The notes beneath the pieces were generated by a model. The model was not told the DNA's origin, searched no databases, and saw nothing but the letters and a program-made list of their open reading frames with translations. A stretch of 64,000 nucleotides of DNA from Cymbidium sinense (taxonomy: Eukaryota > Streptophyta > Magnoliopsida > Asparagales > Orchidaceae): NCBI GenBank assembly GCA_021442155.1, contig CM038214.1, positions 51,857,514-51,921,513 of the forward strand. Reading direction: 5' to 3'. This document shows, one piece after another, positions 37,124-48,558 of this stretch (its first letter is position 1; every line of letters begins with the position of its first letter). A program made the translations under genes and the position numbers.

Positions 37124-37604
37124 TTTTTTTTAACAAAGAACAAATTCATATTCAATATTTAATCTTTTTGATTTAATCAACTAAGTAGCATCCCCCCCCC
37201 CCCCCAAAGTTTTCTAAGACATGATGACATTGATAAAAATGAGCACCCATAGAGCAAATTAAAAACCCTAGATAAGTAGAATTGTCTCTACGGTAAATAC
37301 ACTATTCCATAAGCAGTAGATCAGATCGGTCATTCTTCAGTTTTTCTAGTTTCCATTAAAACTAACCCCACCTCTCGAGAAGCGGGATATGCCATCATAT
37401 CCTTAATATCTTCTTCCTCCACCACCACAGCTATAATCTCGATCGCTCCTCCTTCCTCCATAACCACCACCTCCATAACCACTACCACCTCCAGATCCCA
37501 CACCACCACTATGATAACCACCGCCTTTGCCTTCACCTCCACTATCAGATCTAGATGAGCCTGCTGATAAGGATGTTCCATCAACTGGGTTCTCGCCTAT
37601 TCTT
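37124..37604 (-). pseudogene. GR-RBP 3' fragment, copy 7
   Basis: This is a near full-length fragment with the shared 5' breakpoint, the Gly-rich region, TAG for the Trp codon, and the 3' UTR. The 3' UTR contains a run of 14 C on the + strand (37192-37205), where other copies have 'acaccaag'-type text. The minus-strand frame 37330-37584 (Val-rich) is out of frame. Confidence 0.8.
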
Positions 37605-38810
37605 GGGGTTTAGGGTTAGTTTGGGGGGTTTAGTATTGGGTTTAAGAGGGTTTAAAGTTTAGGGGTTTGGGTGGGATTTAGGTTTATGGTTTAGTGGTTT
37701 AGAGTTTTAGGCTTTATTTTAGGATTTAGGGTTTAGGGTTAGATTTGGGTTTAAGGTATTGGTATTTAGGGTTTCGTTATATGTTTAGCTTTAGGGTTTA
37801 GGGTTAAGTGATAGTTTTAGGGTTTAAGGCTTATGGTTTAGGGCTTAAGGTTTAGGATTTTAGGTTTACAATTTTTTTTTAAATTAAGTAAACTAATAGG
37901 TTTAGGTTTATTTAGTTTATTTTTTGTTTATTTGACTTTATTTTAAATTTTCTATTTAATTAGGTTTATTTTATATTTTTATTTAGTTTAGTTTATTTAT
38001 TTTAGATTTATTTATTTTAGTTTTTTTGTTAGTTTATTTTTAAATTATTTTATTTTTAGTGAGTTTATTTTTATTTATTTTTTTAGGTTTGGTTTATTTT
38101 TATTTTTATTTTTATTTTTAGGTTTAGTTTTTTTTTTATTTTATGTTTAAGTTTTAGGTATTTACTTTAAGTCTTTTAGGTTTTATTTTTAGTTTAGGTT
38201 TAGGTATATTTTATTTTATTTTATTTAGTATAGGTTTAGAATAAGGTTTAGTTTATTTTAGGTTTATGTTTTGGTTTTATTTATTTAAGCTTTTTATTTT
38301 AATTTAGGTTTATTTTATTTTGTTAATTTTATTTTTATTTTAGGTTTAGATTTTTTTTGGTTTAGGGTTTAGTTTTTATATATTATTTAAAGTTAGGTTT
38401 AGTTTTTAGCTTTAGGTTTCTATTTAGTTTTTATTTTATTTTATTTTAGGTTTATTTTAATTATATTTTAGGTTTAGTTTTTATTTGATCTCTATTTTTT
38501 ATTTTTAAGTTTAATTTAAGCTTTCATTTATTTTATGTTAGTTTAGTTTTATTTTTTTATTTTATTTTCTTTTTAAGTTTAGGTTTAGGTTTTAGTTTTA
38601 GTTTTTATTTATTTTATTTTATATTTGTATTTTTGTTTAGGTATTTTTATTTCTTTTATTTTTCAATTTTATTTAGCTTAGGTTTAGGTTTTTGGCTTTA
38701 GGATTTAGGACTTAGGGCTAGTTTAGGGTTTAAGATTTGAAGTTTAGTTTTTAGGGTTTAGGGTCTAGGTTTTAGGTTTAGGGTTTAAGTATTAGTTTAG
38801 GGTTTAAGGG

Positions 38811-39139
38811 TTTTTTTGTAACACTGAACAAATTTAGATTCAACATTTTTTCTTTTCAATTTCATCTACCAAGTAGTATCCCAAGTTTTCTAAGACACAA
38901 GCAATGACAAAGATAAAAAATGAGCACCCATAGAGCAAATCAAAATCACTAGATAAGTCGAACCATCTCTACTGTATAGACACAGTTTCATAAGCAGTAT
39001 ATAGGATCAACTATTCTTCTATTTCTCCAGTTCCCATCAGAACCACCTCTTCTGTCTTCACATTTTCCTCCACCGCCAGATCTAGACTGAGCCTAGTTGA
39101 TGGTGATGTTCCTGCCATCAAGGTTTTGCCCATTCTTAG
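38811..39139 (-). pseudogene. GR-RBP 3' fragment, copy 8 (internal deletion)
   Basis: It has both ends (the 3' UTR with A-rich tail and the RRM end at 'cccattctta') but lacks most of the Gly-rich domain. 'cagaaccacctct' is joined straight to 'ccgccagatctagactgagcc'. The Trp codon of the ending is kept (ctccagttccc). Confidence 0.8.
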
Positions 39140-42100
39140 GATTTAGGTTTATTAGGTTTAGGGTTTAGATTTATTTTTTAATTTATTTAGTAACTTTAGG
39201 TTTAGGTTTAGGGTTTGGGATTTAGGGTTAGGGTTTAGGGTTTAAGGTTTAGGGTTTAGGGTTTTAGGTTTTATGCTTTTCGGATTTAGAGTTTAGGGTT
39301 TTAGGGTTAGGGTTTAGGGTTTAGGATTTAGGGATCATGGTTTAGGGTTTATTTTTTAGGCTTTAGGGTTTAGGGTTTAGGGATAGGGTTTATGATTTTT
39401 TAGGTTTTAGGGTTTAGGTTTAGTTTTTTTATTTAGGGATTAGGATTTAGGGTTTAGGATTTAAGGCTTAGGATATTTTTTAAAATTAAGTAAACTGATA
39501 GGTCTAAGTTTATTTAGTTTTTTTTTATTTTACTTTATTTTATTTTTTAATTTTATTTATGTCTATTTTTATTTTTATTTAATTTAGTTTATTTATTTTA
39601 GTTTAGGTTTTTTTATTTTAGCTTATTTTTTAGGTTTAAGTTTTAGTTTAATATTTTAGTTTAGGTTTTATTTTTTATGTTTAGGTTTAGGTTTTATTTT
39701 TTTATTTTTGGTTTAAGTTTTAGGTTTTTATTTTAGGTTTATTTTTAGGTTTTATTTTTTAGTTTATTTTATTTTCTTTAGCTTAGGGTTTAGGTTTAAG
39801 TTATTTTAGGTTTAGGTTTTATTTATTTTAGTTTAGTTTATTTTAGCTTAGGTTAATGTTTATTTTATTTTGTTTATTTTAGGTTAGGTCTTTTTTTAGG
39901 GTTTAAGTTTTATTTTTAAGTTTATGTTTTTAGGTTTAGGTTTTATTTTATTTTATATTTATTTTACATTTTGTTTTTATTTTATTTAGTTTTTGCATTT
40001 TTAGGTTTATCTTATTTTTTAATTTTGTTTAGGTTTTATTTATTATTAGTTTTATTTTTTATTTTATTTTATTTTACGTTTAGGTTTAGGTTTAGGTTTA
40101 ATTTAGGTTTTATTATTTTATTTTATTTTATTTTATTTAGGTTTAGGTATTTATTTATTTTTTTTTTTTTTTATTTATTTATTATGTTTTTTTTTTTTTT
40201 TTTTTTTTAGGGTTTTTTATTTTAGGTTTTTGGTTTAGGGTTTAGGGTTTTTTTATAGGTTTAGGTTTAGGGTTTACGATTTAAGGTTTAGGGTTTAGGG
40301 TTCAGGGTTTAGGGTTTTTTTATAAATAAATTAAACGAGTAGGTTTAGGTTTATTTTATTTATTTTTTTATTTTAATTTATTTTATTTTTTTACTTTTAT
40401 TTAGGTTTATTTTATATTTTTATTTAATTTAGTTTATTTATTTTAGGTTTTTTATTTTAGTTTATTTTTTTGGTTTAGGTCTAGGGTCATTCTTATTGTT
40501 TAGTTTAGTTTTATTTTATTTTCCTTTTATGTTTAAGATTTTTTTTTTTTTTTAGGTTTAGGAGGTTTTGTTTTATTTTAGGTTTAAGTTTAGGTTTCAT
40601 TAGGTTAATTTTAGGTTTTATTTTAGATTATTTTATTTATTTAGTTTTTAGTTTAAGTTTAGGTTTAGGTTTTATTTATTAGTTTAGTTTATTTTATTTA
40701 GGTAAGATTTATTTTATTTTATTTATTTTTTTGGTTTAGTTTTTTTTTAGGGTTTAGATTTTATTTTAATTTATTTTAAGTTTTATTTTTAAGTTTATTT
40801 TTTAGGTTTAGGTTTTTATTTAGTTTTAATTTTATTTAATTTTAGGTTTATTTTTATTTTTATTTTATTTTATTTTTTTTACTTTTAGGTTTATTTTCTT
40901 AGTATTGTTTAAGTTTTTATTTATTTTATCTTAGTTTAGTTTTTATTCTTTATTTTATTTTTTTCTATGTTTAGGTTTAGGTTTTGGTTTAGGTTTAGGT
41001 TTTAGTTTAGGTTTTCATTTTCTTTTGTTTTATTTATTTTTTTAGGTCTAGGTTTTTTTTATTTTTTTATTTTTAGGTGTTATTTAGTTTATGTTTAAGG
41101 TTTTGGTTTTAGGGTTCAAGGTTTGGGGTTAAGTTTATTGAGGTTTAGGTTTTGTTTTTAAGTTTAGTTTGGGGTTTAGGGTAGGGTTTAGGATTTTTGG
41201 TTTTTTAGTTTAGGGTTAATTTTAAGATTTGTGGTTTATTTTTTTAAATTTTTCAATTTTAATTTTTTATTTTAAATTAAATAAACCCATAGGTTTAAGT
41301 TTATTTAATTTATTTATTTTTTATTTATTTCAATTTATTTTATTTTTTATTTTTATTTATGTTTATTTTTATTTTTATTTATTTTAGTTTATTTCTTTTA
41401 TGTTTATTTATTTTAGTTTAGGTTTTATATTTTAATTTACTTTTTATGTTTAGGTTTAGGATTATTTTTTTAGTTTAGTTTTATTTTTATTTTATTTTTT
41501 TGGTTTTGGTCTTAGTTCTTATTTCTAAGTTTAAGTTTAGGGTTTATTTTTTTCTTAATGTTTAGGTTTTAGGTTTTTATTTTAAGTTTTATTTTTTGAT
41601 TTTAGGTTTTTCTTTTTAGTTAAGGTTTAGGTTTAGTTTTAGTTTATCTTATTTTATTCAGCGTTTAGCTTTAGGCTTAGGTTTAGGTTTATGTTTTTTT
41701 ATTTTAGTTTAGTTTATGTTTTTTAGGTTTAGGTTTATTTTATTTTTATTTTAGGTTTAGGTTTTTTTCTTTAGGGTTTTGGTTGCATTTTGTATTTATT
41801 TTAGTTTATTTTTAGGTTTAGGTTTTATTTAGTTTTATTTATTTTATTTTTAATATATTTTATTTTTCTTTTAGGTTTAGTTTTTATTTTATTGAGGTTA
41901 TTTATTTATTTTTAGTTTAGTTCAGGTTTTTATTTATTTTATTTTAGTTTAGTTTTAATTTTTTATTTTATATTCTTCTTAGGTTTTAGTTTAGGTTTTA
42001 GTTTATGTTTTTATTTTATTTTATTTTATTTTAGTTTGGGTATTTTTATTTATTTATTTTTAAGTTTTATTTAGTTTAGGTTTAGCTTTTTATTTATTTA

Positions 42101-42267
42101 TATGGTTTAGGCTGAGGGTTTTGGTTTAGGGTTTAGGGTTTGGGGTTTATGATTTAGGGCTTAGGGTTAAGGGTTAAGGGTTTAGGGTTTTGGTTTTAGG
42201 GTTTAGGGTTTAGGGTTTAGGTTTTTGGTCTAAGGCTTAGGTTTTAGTTTATGGTTTAGGGTTTTTA

Positions 42268-42713
42268 TTTTTTTTAACAGAGAACAAATTCAAACTCATT
42301 ATTTCTTATTTTCAATTTCATTAACCAAGTAACACACCAAGTTTTCTAAGTTGAGTAGATCAAAAATGATCATGCATAGTAAATCAAAAGCCCTAGATAA
42401 CTAGAGGCCTCTATTTATAAAGGCACGCTCAGGTGATGGATCAGCATTCTTCAATTTCTTAAGTTCCCATCGAACCAGCTCGGTAGTTATTCACCATCAT
42501 ATGCATTCTCCCCACCACCAGGTAGAACCTACATCGCTCATTCGGCCTTCATAACAATCATTGCTCCGACCACCACCTAAATATCCACTAGCACCTCTAG
42601 ATTTGCCACCACCAATATGATAAGCGTTGCCTCTACCTTCACCTCCGACTTTAGATCTAGATTGAGCCTAATTGATGGTGATGTTCCTGTCATAATGATT
42701 CTGCCCATTCTTA
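42268..42713 (-). pseudogene. GR-RBP 3' fragment, copy 9
   Basis: This is a strongly diverged copy with small deletions in the 3' UTR and Gly-rich region, but with the same 5' breakpoint (ctgcccattcttaggg). The Trp codon position reads as a Leu codon. Confidence 0.75.
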
Positions 42714-44839
42714 GGGTTTAAGTCTATTAAGTTTTAAAGTTTAGGTTTATTTTCTAATTTATTTAGTTAGTTTTATTTAAGAGGTTTAGTTTATTTTTTT
42801 TGGTTTATGCTTTATTTGTGGTTTAGTTTTGGGTAGGTTTTTTTAAAGATCAGGGTTTAGGTTTATTTGGTTTTTAGTTTTTTATTATGGTTTTAGTTTA
42901 TTTTTAATTTAGTGAGTATTATTTATTTATTGGTGTTTTAGAGTTTGTGGTTTAAGGCTCATTTTGGAGTTTAGGTTTAGTTGGGTGAGGTTTGGGGTTT
43001 AGTATTTTGTTTGGGTAGGGGGTTAGGGTTAGTGGTGGAGGGTTTAGTTGGGGTAGAGTGGTTTAGGGTTTTAGTTTTGGGTAGGGTTTAAGAATTTAGG
43101 TTTGGGTATTTTAAAATTAAAACCAAGAGTATTAGTATTTTTATTTATTTTATTATTTATATTTATTTTATTTTATTTTTTTATTTTATTTAGTGTAGTT
43201 TATTTATTTTAGTTTTTTTTAATTTAGTTTATTTTATTTTATGTTTAGTTTTATTTTATTTTTAGGTTTGTATGTTTTATTATTTAGTTTATTTTACATT
43301 TTATTTTAAGTTTAGGATTTAGTTTTTTAATTTATTTATTTAGGTTTTAGGTTTAGTTTATTTTTAGGTTTAATTTTATTTATTTTAGGTTTATTAGGTT
43401 TATTTTGTTTTTTTTACTTTAGTTTATGTTTTTTTATTTTTAGGTTATATGTTTTTTAGTCTTTTTTAGGTTTATTTTTTTAGGTTTAGTTTTTATTTAC
43501 TTTTATTTTAGGTTTATTTTATTTTTATTTTACATTTAGTTTTTATTTAATATATGTTTTTTATCTTTAGGTTAATTTTTATTTATAGTTTAGTTTATGT
43601 TTTTATTTATTTTGTTTTATTTTAGATTTTATTTTTTATTTTATTTTATTTTTATGATTATGTTTATGTTTTTTTATTTTATTTTTTTTATTTTTTTGTG
43701 TTTATGTTTTTTTATTTATTTCATTTTTATGTTTTTAGGTATTTAGGGTTTATGGTTTAGGGTTTAGGGTTTGGGGTGTAAACTTTAGGTTTAGTTTTAT
43801 GGTTTAGGGTTTGGGGTTTATGGTTTAGGGTTTATGGTTTAGTGTTTTAGGGTTTAGGATTTAGGGCCAGTAGGGTTTTAGGGTTATTTTTAAGGTTTAG
43901 GGTTTTTTAATGTTGGGGTTTTAAAATTGTTTCTTTTTTTTTTTTTTTAAAATTTAGTAACAACGATAGTATATTTTATTTTATTTTTATTTTATTTATT
44001 TAGCTTAAGTTTTATTTTATTTATTTTAATTTATTTATTTTTGGTTTATTTATTTTAATTTAGGTTTAGGATTAGCTTATTTTATTTAGTCCCATTTTGA
44101 TTTTATTTTTAAGTATATTTTTATTTTTATTTTTAGGTTTTATTTTATTTTATTTTTTTAGGTTTATTTAGGTTTATTTAGGTTTTTTTTTTTAATTTTT
44201 TAAGTTTATTTTAGTTTATTTTATTTTATTTAGGGTTGGTTTAGGTTTAGGTTTTATTTTAGGTTTAGGTTTTATTTATTTACTTTAGGTTTATCTTTAT
44301 TTTACTTTTATTTTAGGTTTATGTTTTCTTTTAGTTTTAGTTATTTTATATTTATTTTAGGTTTATTTAGGTTTAGGATTTTATTTAGTTTTATTTAATT
44401 TTATTTTGGTTTTCTTTATTTTAGGATTATTTTATTTTATTTAGGTATTTTATTTTTTTTTTAGTTTAAATTTTTTTATTTACTTTATTTTATTTTAGTT
44501 TTTATTTTATTTTTTATTTAGGTTTAAGTTTTGGTTTATTTTTTTTATTTTATTTTATTTTTCTATTTTATTTATTTATTTTATTTTTTTTATTTATTTA
44601 TTTTATTTTTTTGGATTTTTTTTGGGTTTAGGGTTTTTTTTTTTAGAATTTAGGGTTTAGGGTTAGTTTTTTTTATGGTTTAGAGTTTTTTTAGGTTTAT
44701 ATTTATTGTTTATTATTTTAGGGTTTAGGGTTTAAGGCTAAGGGTTTATGATTTTTAGGGTTTAGAGTTTAAGGTTTAGGGTTTAGGTTTTAGGTCTAGG
44801 GTTCATGTTTTAGTTTAGCATAGGGTTTTTAGTTTTTCA

Positions 44840-45019
44840 TTTTATTTATCAGAGTACAAATTCTTACTCAACATTTCTTCTTTTTGATTTCATCAACCAA
44901 GTAACATACCAAGTTTTCTAGGACACAAACGATGATATAGATTCATATTTAGACCTTATATATTAGAACCATCTTACTATCATAGTTTAGATCGGATCAG
45001 ATGTTCTTTGGTTTCTCCA
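44840..45019 (-). pseudogene. GR-RBP 3' fragment, copy 10 (truncated, mostly 3' UTR)
   Basis: Only the 3' UTR and the last few codons remain, broken off at 'ggtttctcca'. The 3' UTR itself carries deletions. Confidence 0.7.
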
Positions 45020-46330
45020 TAGTTTAGGTTTCTCTTTATTCTATTTTAGATTATTTTTATTTTTGATTTTATTTTTACGTTTGGGTTTAGGTTTTAGTTT
45101 AGGCTATTTATTTTATTTTATTTTATTTATTTTAGTTTAGATTTTTTATTTTATTTATTTTTATGTTTTATTTAGTTTAGGCTTAGTTTTTTAGGTTTTA
45201 ATGATTTATGGTTTAGGGTTTAGGGTTCAGGGTATTAAGGTTTATGGTTTAGGGTTAGGATCTAAGATTTAGGGTTTAGTGTTTAGGCTTTAGGGTTTAG
45301 GATTTTTAAGGTTTGGGCTTATTAGTTTGGCTAGTTTTATATTTTACGCTTTAGTTTAGTGTTTTAGTGTTTATGGTTTGGTTAGTTAATTTAGGTTTAG
45401 GGTTTTTTAGATTTAGGATTTAGGTTTAGGGTTTAGGTGGCCCAGGGTTTTTTAGGGTTGTAGGTTTAGGATTTTTAGGTTTGTGGGTTTCAGGGATTAG
45501 ACTTGGGCTGGTTTTCTTTAAAAAAAACAAGTAAACAGGTTTAGTTTATTTATTTTATTTATTTTTTATTTTAGGTTTATTTATTTTATTTATTATTTTA
45601 TTTTTAGTTTATTTTAGGTTTATAGGTTTATGTTTAATTTTAGCTTAGGTTTTATTTTTATTTTGGTTTTATTTTATTTTTTCAAATTTAGGTTTTTAGT
45701 TTTCATTTTAGGTTTATTTTTAAATTTTATTTTTTAGTTTTGATTTAGGTTTATTTTTAGTTTATTTTATTTTATTTCGTTTAGGGTTTAGGTTTAGTTT
45801 ATTTTTAAGTTTTAATTTTTAGTTTAGGTTTAGGTTTATTTTTAGTTTATTTTATTTTATTTTAGTTTAGGTTTAGGTTTATTTTATTTTTTTATTTTAA
45901 GTTTAGGAATTTTTAGTTTAGGGTTTAGGTCTTATTTTTTATTTATTTTAAGTTTATTTTTTAGGTTGAGGATTTTATATAGTTTTTATTATAATATATT
46001 TAAGGTTTATTTTATTTATTTTTTATGTTTAGTTTTTATTTTATTTAAATTTATTATTTCTAGGTTTATTTTATTTTTTTAGTTTAGTTTAAGTTTTTAT
46101 TTATTTTATTTAAGTTTAGTTTTTATTTCTTATTTTTTTAGGTTTACATTTAGGTTTTTATTTTAAATTAGTTTTAGTTTATTTTATTTTATCTATTTGG
46201 TTTAGAAATTTTTTTTTTTTTTTTATTTTGTTTAAGTTTTTAAGGTTTAAGGTTTAAGGTTTAGGGTTTGGGGTTTAGGGCTTAAGGTTTAGGGTTGTAT
46301 ACTTTAGGGATTAGGGTTTAGAGTTTTACG

Positions 46331-46361
46331 GTTTAGGGTTTAGGGTTTAGGGTTTAGGGTT
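46331..46361 (+). repeat. Longest-class perfect TTTAGGG run (about 4 units)
   Basis: Four GGG runs spaced by TTTA lie in a row. This is enough to form one intramolecular G-quadruplex on the + strand in principle. Runs this long are rare in the arrays. Confidence 0.7.
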
Positions 46362-48082
46362 GTAAGTTTAAGGTTTTATTTATTTAATTATTTATTTTTT
46401 TATTTTTTCTATTTTTTATTAATTTTTATTTTTTTAAATTAGTTAAATAGATAGATTTAGGTTTATTTAGTTTACTTAGATTACTTATTTATTTATTTTA
46501 GTTTATTTTATTATTTATTTTTATTTAGGTTTATTTTTATTTTTATTTAGTTTAGTTAATTTATTTTAGGTTTATTTATTTTAGTTTATTTTTTAGGTTT
46601 AGATTTAGGTTTAGGTTTATTTTTTAGTTTAGTTTCATTTTTATTTTATTTTTTAGGTTTAGGTTTAGGTTTTATTTTAGGTTTATGTTTAGGTTTTTAT
46701 TTTATTTTTTTTCAGGTTTTAGGTTTTATTTTAGGTTTATTTTTTAGGTATTATTTTTTTTAGTTTTAAGTTTATTTTATATTTTGTTTTATTTAGTTTA
46801 GGTTTAGGTTTAAGTTTAGTTTATTTTAGGATTAGGTTTATGTTTTATTTATTTTAGTTTAGTTCATCTTATTTTAGGTTTAGGTTTATTTTATTTATAT
46901 TTTAAGTTTAATTTTTTTTAGATTAGAGTTTAGGCTTTATTTTTTATTTATTTTTAGGTTTAGGTGTTTATTTAGTTTTTCTTTAATTATGTTTTAGGTT
47001 TATTTTATTTTTATTTTAGGTTTCATTATTATTTTATTTAGGTTTTAAAATTTTTTAGTTTAAATTAGATTTTATTTATTTTATTTTAATTTAGTTTTTA
47101 TTTTTTTATTTTTTATTTTATAGGTTTAGGTTTAGGTTTAGATTTTAGTTTATGTTTTTATTTTATTTTATTTTTTCATTTTATTTTTGTTTATGTTTTT
47201 TTTTATTAATTTTATTTTTAGTTTTATTTAATTTTGGTTAAGGTTTTTAACTTTTTAAGGTTTAGGGTTTAGGGTTTAGGTGTAGGTTTTTATTTTAGAT
47301 TTATTTTTAGGTTTAATTTTTAAGTTAAGGTTTAAGTTTGTTTTTAGTTTATTCTATTTTATATAGTTTCGGGTGTAGGTTTAGTTTATTTTATGTTTAG
47401 GTTTAGGTTTTATTTATTTTAGTTTAGTTTATTTTAATTTTGTTTAGATTTATTTTATTTTGTTTATTTTATTTTTATTTTAGGTTTACTTTTTATTTTT
47501 AGTTTAGAGTTTTGATTTTATATTTTATTTATTTATTTTTTTTGATTTTTAGGTTTATGTTTTTATTTTTTTTTATTTTTTTTATTTTATTTTTATTTTA
47601 TGTTAAGTTTTTATTTTATTTAGGTTTTTTATTCTTAGGTTTATTTTATTTTTTAGTTTAGTTTTAGTTTTTATTTATTTATTTTTATTTTATTTTATTA
47701 GTTTATTTTATTTTATTTTAGGTTTAGTTTAAGTTTTAGTGTAAGTTTTATTTTATTTTTATTTTATTTATTTAGGTTTAGGTTTTTAATTATTTTATTT
47801 AGGTTTTATTGTTTAAGTTTAGTTTTAAGATTTTGTGGATTAGGGTTTAGGGTTTGTGAGTTTAGGTGGGTTAAGTGTTTTAGGGTTTAGGAGGGGGTTT
47901 AGGCTGTGCATGGTTTTATGATTTAGGGTTTAGTAGTTTAGTTTAGGTTGTGGTTTAGGGTTTAGGTTTAGTGGGTTTGGGTTTAAGGTGGGTTAGTGTT
48001 TAGTGTTGAGGATTTAGAGTAGGGTTTAGGGTGGTTATTTAGGGTTAGGTTTAGTTTTGGGCTTAAAGTTTTTATTTTATTT

Positions 48083-48558
48083 TATTAACAGAGAACAAAT
48101 TCATATTCAACATTTCTTCTTTTCGATTTCGTCAACCAAGTAACACACCAAGTTTTCTAAGACATAAGCGATGACATAGATAAAAAATGAGTAGGCCTAA
48201 AGCAAATCAAATGCTCTAGATAACTAAAATTGTCTCTACTGTAAAGACATAGTTCCATAAGTAGTAGATCAGATTGATCGTTCTTTAGTTTCTATAGTTC
48301 CCATCAGAACCATCCCGGCCTCTCGAGTAGCAGGATCCACCATCATAACCCCGATCGCTCGCTCCGCCACCACCACGGCTGTAACCTTCATTGCTCCTCC
48401 TGCCTCCATAACAGCCACTACTCCGACCAGCAGTTCCTTATCAACTAGCAGCTCCAGATCCCCCACCACCACTATGATAACTACAACCTCTGCCTTCTCC
48501 TCCATCACTAGATCTAGAGCCTAATGATGGTGATGTTCCATCAAAGTTTGCCCATTTT
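48083..48558 (-). pseudogene. GR-RBP 3' fragment, copy 11
   Basis: This is a near full-length fragment with the RRM end, Gly-rich region, stop, 3' UTR and the shared breakpoint. Two tandem stops lie in the Gly-rich region ('agttgataag' on the minus strand). The Trp codon reads TAT. The Val-rich minus-strand frame 48269-48508 is a shadow. Confidence 0.8.

Noticed and set aside
39971..40210. Phe/Leu-rich 79-residue membrane protein
   Set aside because: It is a translation of TTTTATTTT low-complexity DNA.
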